A stretch of 5,860 bases of DNA, taken from contig CAJBXX010000251.1 in NCBI GenBank assembly GCA_903959715.1, positions 1 through 5,860 on the forward strand, read 5' to 3'. Under the pieces are notes generated by a model. That model searched no databases, had not been told where the DNA came from, and saw only the letters and a program-made list of their open reading frames with translations. This document shows, one piece after another, positions 1 through 5,860 of the stretch (within the stretch, counting starts at the first letter, position 1; each line of letters begins with the position of its first letter). The position numbers and the translations under genes were made by a program. The stretch comes from an uncultured Alphaproteobacteria bacterium. GTDB lineage: Bacteria > Pseudomonadota > Alphaproteobacteria > Rickettsiales > UBA1997.

Positions 1-281
<281 letters not shown>

Positions 282-325
282 TTGCTATCGCAAAACTAGA
301 ATTTTACCCGCGCCAACAAAAATTC

Positions 326-354
326 TTGCTAAACTAATTTAGAACTATTAAAAT
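326..354 (+). promoter_or_regulatory. Predicted sigma70-type promoter for rpsT (possibly rpsT-secF-pilin)
   Basis: A -35-like TTGCTA (326-331) is followed after exactly 17 bp by a -10-like TAAAAT (349-354). Transcription would start near 361 and give a leader of about 50 nt before the rpsT ATG at 413. This is the best promoter-like pair I found in the 131-bp gap after serS, and a strong promoter is expected for a ribosomal protein gene. In such AT-rich DNA, -10-like hexamers are common, so the support comes mainly from the spacing and position. Confidence 0.5.
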
Positions 355-412
355 TATCGCCCTCAAATTATTCTTTATTGAAAACAACAATTTATTTTGA
401 AAAAAATTACAT

Positions 413-679
413 ATGGCAAATACAAAATCTGCTAAAAAAGCATTTCGCTCTAGTGAGAAAAAGAATATCGTTAACACTTCTCGCATCAATCGCATCAGAT
501 CTTTCATTAAAAAAGTTGATGGTGCAATTAAGGTTGGCGACGAAACAAAAGCTCGTGAAGCTTTTAAAAATCTTGAACCAGAAATTATGCGTGGCGTAAC
601 TAAAAAAGTTTTGAAGCTTAACACCGCTTCGCGCAAGCTTTCCAGGCTTTCAACCGCTATTCGCAAAATCAAGAAATAG
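413..679 (+). CDS. rpsT: 30S ribosomal protein S20
   Basis: S20 binds 16S rRNA early in assembly of the 30S subunit. The 88-residue product has the family's usual length and the diagnostic N-terminus MANTKSAKKAFRSSEKKN. It is followed by the basic helical segments SFIKKVDGAIKVGDETKAREAF (residues about 30-51) and a Lys/Arg-rich tail ending RKIKK, matching the three-helix S20 fold. The ATG at 413 is the obvious start because MAN is conserved at the N-terminus. No good Shine-Dalgarno sequence precedes it, only an A-rich stretch. A likely promoter lies at 326-354. secF starts 44 bp downstream after a small AT-rich inverted repeat. The gene ends in TAG. An antisense frame and a +1 frame over the same bases are shadows. 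Identification is very secure. Confidence 0.98.
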   Translation: MANTKSAKKAFRSSEKKNIVNTSRINRIRSFIKKVDGAIKVGDETKAREAFKNLEPEIMRGVTKKVLKLNTASRKLSRLSTAIRKIKK

Positions 680-681
680 CT

Positions 682-706
682 TTTGATAAATTATATTTTT
701 ATCAAA
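682..706 (+). terminator. Inverted repeat between rpsT and secF (weak terminator/attenuator candidate)
   Basis: A perfect 9-bp inverted repeat, TTTGATAAA (682-690) and TTTATCAAA (698-706), is separated by a 7-nt loop. It begins two bases after the rpsT stop codon. The stem has only one G-C pair and is not followed by a T run, so it is not a classical rho-independent terminator. It could protect the rpsT mRNA 3' end, partly attenuate read-through into secF, or be chance in AT-rich DNA. Confidence 0.3.
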
Positions 707-723
707 TTAATCACTGCAAAATC

Positions 724-1635
724 ATGTCAATAATTAGCAAAATCAGAGCCTCTCTCAATAATTGCAAAGTCGATTTCATGTCGATTCATAAAATTGCCTT
801 GGGTCTTTCTATTATTTTTATGATTGCATCCTTGGCGTTGGTTTTCACCAAGGGGCTCAATTATGGAATTGATTTTGCTGGTGGTATTTTAATCGAAGTT
901 CGCATCGATGAAAATTCTGATATCGCAAAAATCCGCGAAGTTTTATCAAATAAAATTGATGATATTCACATTCAAGAATCGGGGGAAAATGATGTTCAAA
1001 TTCGTGTTTCCAAAGCCTCTCAAGATCAAGATAAATTAATCAAAAAAATTCAAAATATCTTAGAAGAAAATTTCACTAAAGTTGAATATCGCAAAATTGA
1101 TTTTGTTGGTCCGCAAGTGGGTTCGGAGTTGATTTTTAAAGGTTTCCTCGCGCTCTTTCTATCTTTCATTTTTATCATGATTTATATTTGGATTCGCTTC
1201 GATTGGCAATTTGGGCTCGGAGGAATTTTTGCTTTGATTCACGACGCGGTCGTAACCCTCGGTTTTTTTTCAATAACAGGATTAGAATTTAACTTAACTT
1301 CAATCGCCTCAATCCTTACCATTGTTGGCTATTCCATCAATGATTCCGTCGTAATTTATGATCGCATTCGCGAAAACTTACGCAATTACAAAAAAATGGA
1401 TCTCAAGCTTCTCATTAATTCAAGCACTAATTCAACATTAAGTCGCACCATTTTAACCGCAAGCACAACGCTTATTTCGCTTTTGGCATTGATTTTATTT
1501 GGCGGAGAGGCTTTGTTTAGCTTTAGCGTCGCAACCTTCTTTGGCATCGCTCTTGGAACTTATTCTTCTATTTACATTTCGGCGCCAATTTTACTTTATT
1601 TCGATCCGCGCAAAAAAGACGAGAAAAAAATATAA
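724..1635 (+). CDS. secF: Protein translocase subunit SecF
   Basis: SecF is an inner-membrane protein that with SecD uses the proton motive force to pull proteins exported through SecYEG into the periplasm. The 303-residue product shows the whole family plan. TM1 lies at about 24-41, followed by the signature GLNYGIDFAGG (45-54) at the start of the periplasmic domain (about 55-135). Five more TM segments follow at about 139-157, 163-184, 188-212, 243-262 and 266-292. Between TM3 and TM4 is HDAVVTLGFFSITGLEFNLTS. The hallmark IVGYSINDSVVIYDRIREN spans 200-218. Length is normal (about 300). The ATG at 724 gives a charged cytoplasmic N-tail; a second ATG at 778 (Met19) would also keep TM1. No Shine-Dalgarno sequence is visible. 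secD is not adjacent, so the pair is split in this genome or secD lies outside the window. The pilin gene follows after 40 bp. Confidence 0.97.
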   Translation: MSIISKIRASLNNCKVDFMSIHKIALGLSIIFMIASLALVFTKGLNYGIDFAGGILIEVRIDENSDIAKIREVLSNKIDDIHIQESGENDVQIRVSKASQDQDKLIKKIQNILEENFTKVEYRKIDFVGPQVGSELIFKGFLALFLSFIFIMIYIWIRFDWQFGLGGIFALIHDAVVTLGFFSITGLEFNLTSIASILTIVGYSINDSVVIYDRIRENLRNYKKMDLKLLINSSTNSTLSRTILTASTTLISLLALILFGGEALFSFSVATFFGIALGTYSSIYISAPILLYFDPRKKDEKKI

Positions 1636-1675
1636 AGCCAAAAATATCTAACCTTTATTTTGATTTAAAATAAGT

Positions 1676-2638
1676 ATGAAATTTTATGGAAAAAAACCAA
1701 TTTTTTATAAAAAAGCCTTCTCCCTAATAGAAATTTCGGTAGTTATTGTCATCATCGGCATTTTAATTGCTGGCATTTCAAGTGGGATTGATTTATATCA
1801 AGATTTTCGCCTAACTTCGGCTCGAAACTTTACCAAAAATTCCGTAATCTCACGAATTCCTGATTTAAAATTATGGCTCGAAACCACTTCCGAAAAAACT
1901 TTCAAAATTGGAACTACAACCAATATTAGCGATTACAAAAATATTGCATTGCCCAATGATCAACAAGATATTGGTGTTTGGCAAGAAGATGTCGCCACCA
2001 AATATCCGCAAGAAATTGCCTCTCAACTTAATGATTTTAAACCGAGCTATGTGAAAAATGGTATTGGCGGTTTGCCCTCGCTTTATTTTGATGGTAAAAG
2101 CAATGTAGGTGGGGATTTCATGAGTTTTGATGGCAGTCTTTTATCGGTGTGGGAAGATGGTTTTACAGTTTTTTTGGTAGAAAAAAGAGCTTCATTAGGA
2201 AATCCATCGGTTACGCCAGAGTATTCAATTTTATATCAATATATTTTAACCTCCTCTGCTAATTTGATTGGATATGTTGATTCTTCTTGGGTTAGGACTG
2301 TAGCTCCAGTAGGTCAATATATAAAGGGCAATGTTAATAATAAATTAAATGAAAACAGAATTCATTGCTATTATCATAACAACAAAATTTCATCATCCTT
2401 ATCAAAAATTTTTATTAACAAAAAAGCGATCTCTCTAAGCAGTTCCGATTCTGCTTTAAGTCGTTCAATTGGTTCAATTGCAAGTGGTCAAATCGCAAGA
2501 TTCAGCCCGGGTTGGACTTTGAATTATTACAGCGGATTAATCAGCGAAATTATAATTTTTGGACGCCCACTTTCCGACAAAGAGCTTCAAAATATTCATC
2601 TTTACCTTTCAAATAAATATAAAATAAAATTGGAATAA
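1676..2638 (+). CDS. Prepilin-type N-terminal domain protein with LamG-like C-terminal body
   Basis: This 320-residue protein has a class III (type IV prepilin) signal: a short basic leader (residues 1-14, four Lys plus the pre-cleavage Ala), then FSLIE at 15-19 with the conserved Glu5 (E19), then a hydrophobic helix to about residue 36 (SVVIVIIGILIAGISSG). Prepilin peptidase should cut between A14 and F15; Ala replaces the usual Gly at -1. After a linker (DLYQDFRLTSARNFTKNS, about 39-56) comes a large body. Its features KNGIGGLPSLYFDG (127-140), DGFTVFLVEK (161-170) and SGLISEIIIFGRPLSDKEL (286-304), followed by HLYLSNKYKI, resemble LamG/concanavalin-A-like beta sandwiches. It is about twice as long as a normal pilin and has one Cys (C231). 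It is probably a surface or periplasmic pseudopilin, minor pilin or adhesin; the function is not known. No pilus assembly gene lies nearby. It follows secF by 40 bp and is convergent with folP. Confidence 0.8.
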   Translation: MKFYGKKPIFYKKAFSLIEISVVIVIIGILIAGISSGIDLYQDFRLTSARNFTKNSVISRIPDLKLWLETTSEKTFKIGTTTNISDYKNIALPNDQQDIGVWQEDVATKYPQEIASQLNDFKPSYVKNGIGGLPSLYFDGKSNVGGDFMSFDGSLLSVWEDGFTVFLVEKRASLGNPSVTPEYSILYQYILTSSANLIGYVDSSWVRTVAPVGQYIKGNVNNKLNENRIHCYYHNNKISSSLSKIFINKKAISLSSSDSALSRSIGSIASGQIARFSPGWTLNYYSGLISEIIIFGRPLSDKELQNIHLYLSNKYKIKLE

Positions 2639-2744
2639 TATTTTTGTTAATTAAATATTTTAAGGAAAAAAATTTGATGCAATGGTGGATGCGAGTATGA
2701 AATAACAGATTCCGCAAGTTTTATAAAAAATATATTAAAAGCGA
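2639..2744. other. Convergent intergenic spacer (pilin / folP)
   Basis: This 106-bp spacer separates the 3' ends of the pilin gene and folP. The left part contains an all-AT 7-bp inverted repeat (AATATTT at 2637-2643, overlapping the pilin stop codon, with AAATATT at 2653-2659) with almost no T run after it. The right part has a TTTTATAAAA palindrome at 2719-2728. Neither makes a convincing rho-independent terminator. In between, 2661-2700 holds an AAGGA motif and a seven-codon ORF (MQWWMRV, ATG 2677 to TGA 2700) in noticeably less AT-rich sequence. I do not call it as a gene. Confidence 0.45.
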
Positions 2745-3584
2745 TTAAAAAATTTCCTTCGCAAATCCTACGCAATCAATCGCGTCAATGTTTTCCTTAA
2801 CATCATGAACTCGTAAATAATCAACATTTTTTTGTGCCAAATATTGCGAAATAATCAATGTTTTCGCGGTGCGATCAAGGTTTGGTTGCGATAAAATATT
2901 TAGAGAATCCAAAAAACTTTTTTTAGAATGACCGATATAAATTGGTAAATTTAAAACGCGAAAAGCGTTGATATTTTTTAAAATGCGAATCGATTGTGTT
3001 GAATTTTTTGAAAAGCCAATTCCGGGGTCGAAAATCAATTGTGATTTTTGAATTTTTTTGCTCGTTAAAAAATTAATTTTTGCTTGTGCCCAATTAATTA
3101 TTTCATCAACAACATTTAAATCACGATTGACGATGAGGTCAGGATTAGAGTGGATCGCGAGGTTGTGCATCAAAATCGCTTTTAAATTATTTTGAGCGAT
3201 GTAATCAATAATTTTTTCGTCAATTAACCCGCTTACATCATTAATAATTTCAACGCCAATTTTGTGAGCAAAAATAATGGTTTCAAAGTGATAAGAATCA
3301 ATACTTGCTTGAATATTTTTATGATTAATTTTATTAAAATTGTTAATTGCAAAAATTAATTTTGGTAAAATATTTTCAAGTCGCGAAATTTCTTCTTGAG
3401 CAGAAATAATTTGTGCGTTTGGTCGAGTCGATTCGGCTCCAATATCAACAATATCAACGCCAAAAGACATCATTTCGGCAAGATGAAAAAGAGCTTTTTC
3501 TTCATCAAAATATTTCCCGCCATCAGAAAATGAATCGGGCGTAAGATTTAAAATGCCAACGATTTTTGGTTTGAATTTTACCAT
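2745..3584 (-). CDS. folP: Dihydropteroate synthase
   Basis: DHPS condenses 6-hydroxymethyl-7,8-dihydropterin pyrophosphate with p-aminobenzoate to make 7,8-dihydropteroate in de novo folate synthesis; it is the sulfonamide target. The 279-residue protein is full length (E. coli 282) and carries the motifs in order: GILNLTPDSFSDGG (10-23, loop 1), DIGAESTRPNA (47-57, loop 2), SIDSYH (94-99), INDVSG (114-119), LMH (138-140), DPGIGFSKN (186-194), IGHSKKSF (217-224, with the Lys that matches catalytic K221 of E. coli) and LRVHDVKE (257-264). E. coli has SRKS where this copy has SKKS, a conservative change. The ATG (3584-3582) sits inside the pstA 3' end; the reading frames overlap by 7 nt with an A-rich GAAAGAAA just upstream, which suggests translational coupling. 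No other folate gene is in view. It is the last gene of the leftward cluster. Confidence 0.97.
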   Translation of the reverse strand: MVKFKPKIVGILNLTPDSFSDGGKYFDEEKALFHLAEMMSFGVDIVDIGAESTRPNAQIISAQEEISRLENILPKLIFAINNFNKINHKNIQASIDSYHFETIIFAHKIGVEIINDVSGLIDEKIIDYIAQNNLKAILMHNLAIHSNPDLIVNRDLNVVDEIINWAQAKINFLTSKKIQKSQLIFDPGIGFSKNSTQSIRILKNINAFRVLNLPIYIGHSKKSFLDSLNILSQPNLDRTAKTLIISQYLAQKNVDYLRVHDVKENIDAIDCVGFAKEIF

Positions 3585-4792
3585 TTTCTTTCAAATTTTT
3601 TGCGTAAAATTATGGCAGTCAAATTGAGTAAAATTAAAAATGTTAATAATACCAAAATTGCTCCCGAAGTCTTTTCTATGAAGCCCGCCTCGGGTAAATC
3701 TGACCATAAATATATTTGCACCGCCAACGCCGAAGAGGGGTCGGAAAAACTTTGAGGGGCGTCGGCAATAAAAGCAACCATACCAATCATCAAGAGCGGA
3801 GCGGTTTCGCCCAGAGCTCGCGAAATTGCCAAAATCGTTCCCGTCATAATTCCGGGGACGGAAAGTGGTAATAAATGATGCCAAATTAATTGCATTTTTG
3901 AAGCGCCGATGGCAAGCGCGCCGTCACGAATTTGGCTTGGAATTGAGCGAATAGTGTTGCGGGTGGCAATAATAATCACGGGCAAAACTAGCATGAATAA
4001 AGTCATTCCGCCGACCAAGCTTGACGAACGCGGAAGGTGCATAAATTGAAGATAGAGCGTTAGACCGAGTAAGCCGTAAATGATTGAAGGAATGGCGGCG
4101 AGATTGTTAATGCTGATTTCTATAATGTCGGTGAGGCGATTTTTTTTAGCAAATTCTTCGAGATAAAAAGCGCACATTATGGCAATGGGAAAGGCGCAGA
4201 TTAAAAAAATAATCATAATCATCAAAGAGCCGATGAAGCTAGATAAAATGCCGGCGATTTCGGGTTCGCGCGAATCACCAAATTGAAAAAATTCCCAATT
4301 AAAAACCGTTTTTATTTTATGTTGTTCTTGTAATTTTTTTATCCACAGAATTTGATTTTCTTTCAAGCCCGAAGCATCTTTGTGCTTGATAAACATGTCA
4401 ACTTTTGAACTGGCACTCACCCAATAAATTTGCGTTGGCACAAGATTTTTATTGTCTTCTAGCGATTTTTTTAAATCAAAATTGCTGGCCTTGCTTACGA
4501 GTTGGTAAAGTAAATTTAGGTCGATTATTGAATTAATTTTTGGATCGATTTTTCTTAAATTTTCTTTGATAATTTGGCGATGATCAAGATCTGAAATTTT
4601 CGCCTTGTTGGATAAATCAACTTCAATTCCGATCTTAGTGCGAGTAAAGGTTCCGTTGCTTTTGTAAATAATCATTGTAAACAAAGTCACTAAAAAAAAC
4701 AACGAAAATCCGATTGAAATTTTTCCAAGAAAAATAAATCTTTTTTCGCTTTTTTGGCGCTTGTTAATGTTGTTAATTTTTGACTCAATCAT
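3578..4792 (-). CDS. pstA: Phosphate ABC transporter permease PstA (long alphaproteobacterial form)
   Basis: PstA and PstC form the membrane channel of the high-affinity phosphate importer PstSCAB. This 404-residue protein is the long form typical of alphaproteobacteria. It has a cytoplasmic N-tail, one TM (about 21-43), then an extracytoplasmic DUF3333-type region (about 45-165) ending in FNWEFFQFGDSREPE (164-178). The permease core follows, with TM segments near 183-208, 226-250, 262-278, 312-342 and 376-397. The EAA-type loop that docks on PstB is at 290-327 (GALAIGASKMQLIW...LLPLSVPGIMTG), then RALGETAPLLMIGMVAF (325-341). The C-terminus KKFERKW is also family-typical. No residues are missing and the gene looks functional. 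Unusually, the neighbours are prfB (63 bp upstream) and folP (7-nt overlap), not pstC and pstB, which must lie elsewhere if the transporter works. Confidence 0.95.
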   Translation of the reverse strand: MIESKINNINKRQKSEKRFIFLGKISIGFSLFFLVTLFTMIIYKSNGTFTRTKIGIEVDLSNKAKISDLDHRQIIKENLRKIDPKINSIIDLNLLYQLVSKASNFDLKKSLEDNKNLVPTQIYWVSASSKVDMFIKHKDASGLKENQILWIKKLQEQHKIKTVFNWEFFQFGDSREPEIAGILSSFIGSLMIMIIFLICAFPIAIMCAFYLEEFAKKNRLTDIIEISINNLAAIPSIIYGLLGLTLYLQFMHLPRSSSLVGGMTLFMLVLPVIIIATRNTIRSIPSQIRDGALAIGASKMQLIWHHLLPLSVPGIMTGTILAISRALGETAPLLMIGMVAFIADAPQSFSDPSSALAVQIYLWSDLPEAGFIEKTSGAILVLLTFLILLNLTAIILRKKFERKW

Positions 4793-4835
4793 TGTTAAAT
4801 TTTTTATCGAATTTTAGATTTTCTTTTTAAATTGA

Positions 4836-4865
4836 ATAGTATTTATTTGCAAAATTTATTGTAAA
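4836..4865 (-). promoter_or_regulatory. Possible promoter for pstA-folP
   Basis: Reading leftwards, TTTACA (4865-4860, overlapping the last codons of prfB) is followed after 18 bp by TACTAT (4841-4836), placing a start about 35-40 nt before the pstA ATG. The -35 matches the consensus at five of six positions and the -10 at four of six. No Pho-box-like direct repeats are evident nearby. It is a weak prediction in AT-rich DNA; read-through from prfB is an equally good explanation for pstA expression. Confidence 0.27.
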
Positions 4866-5860
4866 TTTTTAGTAAGCATTGCTTTGATAAATCCCTCGAT
4901 TTCGCCATCTAAAACCGCTTGAATATTGCCGGTTTCGTAATCCGTTCGCAAATCTTTAACCAATTGATATGGATGCAAAACATAAGAACGAATTTGATGT
5001 CCAAAACTGTTATCGCTTTTTGAATTTTCTTTAGCATCCAAAGCCTCTTTTTTCTTATTTACTTCAAGTTCGTAAAGCTTCGATTTAAGCATTTTCAAGG
5101 CTTCGGCTCGATTACGAATTTGCGAACGATCGCTCTGACATTGCACTGCAATATTGGTTGGCAAATGAGTAATACGAACGGCGGAATCGGTTTTGTTGAC
5201 ATGTTGTCCACCAGCTCCGGAGGCACGAAAAGTATCAACTCGTAAATCTTTTTCTTGAATTTCGATATTGATTTCATCATCGATTTCGGGATAAGCCCAA
5301 ACCGAAGCAAAACTAGTTTGTCTTTTGCCGTTGGAATTAAAGGGTGAGATGCGAACCAAGCGATGAATACCAATTTCATTTTTGAGCCAACCGAAGGAAT
5401 AGCGACCGGAAATTTTCAAAATTGCCGAGCGCAAACCCGCTTCTTCGCCGTCGAGAATGTCGATTATTTCGCATTTAAAACCGCGAATATTGGCGAATCT
5501 TTCATACATTCTTAAAAGCATTAATGCGAAATCGCAAGAATCGGTTCCGCCCGCTCCAGCGTTGATGTCAACAAAGCAATTATTAATGTCATTTTCGGCA
5601 CTAAAAAGACATTCAATTTCAAAGTTATCACCAACTTTTTTGAGTGAATTTAAATTATTTTCAACATCATTTAATAATTGTGAATCATTCTCTATTTCTG
5701 CTAATTCTAAATAACTTAAATTATCGCTTAATAAATTTTGTAAATTATTAAATTTGTTGAGTTTTTCTTCGATTAATGATTTTTCTTTAAGAATTTTTTG
5801 GGCTTTTTCTTTATTGTCCCAAAGTGTTGGATCTTCGGCAATTTGATTTAATTCATCAAG
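4856..5860 (-). CDS. prfB: Peptide chain release factor 2 (5' end outside window)
   Basis: RF2 recognises UGA and UAA stop codons and triggers release of the finished peptide on the ribosome. The leftward frame is open from the right edge: 334 residues are visible, beginning LDELNQIAEDPTLWDN, which aligns with about residue 34 of E. coli RF2 (365 aa). The ATG at 5521 is therefore an internal Met, not the start. The helical N-domain is followed by the family block DINAGAGGTDSCDFALMLLRMY (visible 98-119). The codon-reading tripeptide SPF is at 172-174, which marks RF2 and not RF1. The catalytic GGQ is at 217-219 within ASGAGGQHVNKTDSAVRITH, and YVLHPYQLVKDLRTDYETGN lies near the C-terminus. It ends in TAA. 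The N-terminal region where many bacteria carry the programmed +1 frameshift lies just outside. pstA follows 63 bp downstream on the same strand. Confidence 0.97.
   Translation of the reverse strand, partial: LDELNQIAEDPTLWDNKEKAQKILKEKSLIEEKLNKFNNLQNLLSDNLSYLELAEIENDSQLLNDVENNLNSLKKVGDNFEIECLFSAENDINNCFVDINAGAGGTDSCDFALMLLRMYERFANIRGFKCEIIDILDGEEAGLRSAILKISGRYSFGWLKNEIGIHRLVRISPFNSNGKRQTSFASVWAYPEIDDEINIEIQEKDLRVDTFRASGAGGQHVNKTDSAVRITHLPTNIAVQCQSDRSQIRNRAEALKMLKSKLYELEVNKKKEALDAKENSKSDNSFGHQIRSYVLHPYQLVKDLRTDYETGNIQAVLDGEIEGFIKAMLTKNLQ

Noticed and set aside
378..599. Plus-strand ORF of 73 codons
   Set aside because: It is a shifted-frame shadow of rpsT.
334..672. Antisense ORF of 112 codons
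   Set aside because: It is the complement of rpsT and has no recognisable protein features.
1263..1270. T8 tract as a phase-variation site
   Set aside because: It lies in the conserved core of the housekeeping gene secF, where switching off would probably be lethal; such tracts are expected in AT-rich DNA.
1654..1674. All-AT inverted repeat just before the pilin ATG
   Set aside because: TTATTTT and AAAATAA arms without G-C pairs are likely chance in this composition; there is no independent sign of regulation.
3591..3884. Minus-strand ORF of 97 codons
   Set aside because: It is a shifted-frame shadow inside pstA, with low-complexity Gly/Phe/Arg composition typical of a shadow frame.
5095..5379. 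Minus-strand ORF of 94 codons
   Set aside because: It overlaps prfB in another frame; the RF2 frame carries all conserved motifs.
4856..5521. prfB beginning at the ATG at 5521, i.e. a short RF2-like protein lacking the N-domain
   Set aside because: The reading frame continues without a stop to 5860 and encodes a normal RF2 N-terminal domain, so this Met is internal.
287..5540. Recurrent ATCGCAA motif (near 288, 920, 1090, 2492, 5532) as an uptake or repeat element
   Set aside because: Most copies fall in codons that are common here (ATC GCA, CGC AAA), with no fixed spacing, orientation or longer shared flank.
5457..5714. Plus-strand ORF of 85 codons
   Set aside because: It is antisense to prfB, with no upstream signals and no recognisable product.

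Overview
The window is an ordinary, gene-dense stretch of an AT-rich bacterial chromosome (about one third G+C by eye). It most likely comes from an alphaproteobacterium of the streamlined or host-associated kind (Rickettsiales-like or similar). The evidence is the long PstA with its DUF3333-type N-terminal domain and conserved FNW/GDSREPE junction, the alphaproteobacterial style of the SerRS and RF2 sequences, and a large prepilin with a LamG-like body of a type I associate with Rickettsiales-like genomes. The order-level placement is inference. The standard genetic code fits: all seven visible genes end in TAA or TAG, and the UGA-reading release factor RF2 is encoded here.

Layout: the left half reads rightwards. 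It holds the C-terminal end of serS (1-281, cut by the window edge), a 131-bp gap with a good sigma70-like promoter, then rpsT (413-679), secF (724-1635) and a prepilin-like gene (1676-2638). The gaps after rpsT and secF are about 40 bp and AT-rich, so these three may share a transcript. The right half reads leftwards: prfB (from beyond 5860 down to 4856), pstA (4792-3578) and folP (3584-2745). pstA and folP overlap by 7 nt and are almost certainly co-translated. The two halves converge on a 106-bp spacer (2639-2744) without a convincing terminator.

Functionally the genes are housekeeping: tRNA charging, a ribosomal protein, protein export, translation termination, phosphate uptake and folate synthesis. 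They do not form one pathway. Two things stand out: the uncharacterised prepilin/LamG-like surface protein, and a pstA that is separated from pstS, pstC, pstB and phoU and sits instead between prfB and folP. I see no tRNA, rRNA, CRISPR array, insertion sequence, phage gene or defence system, and no clear evidence of a wholly new system.
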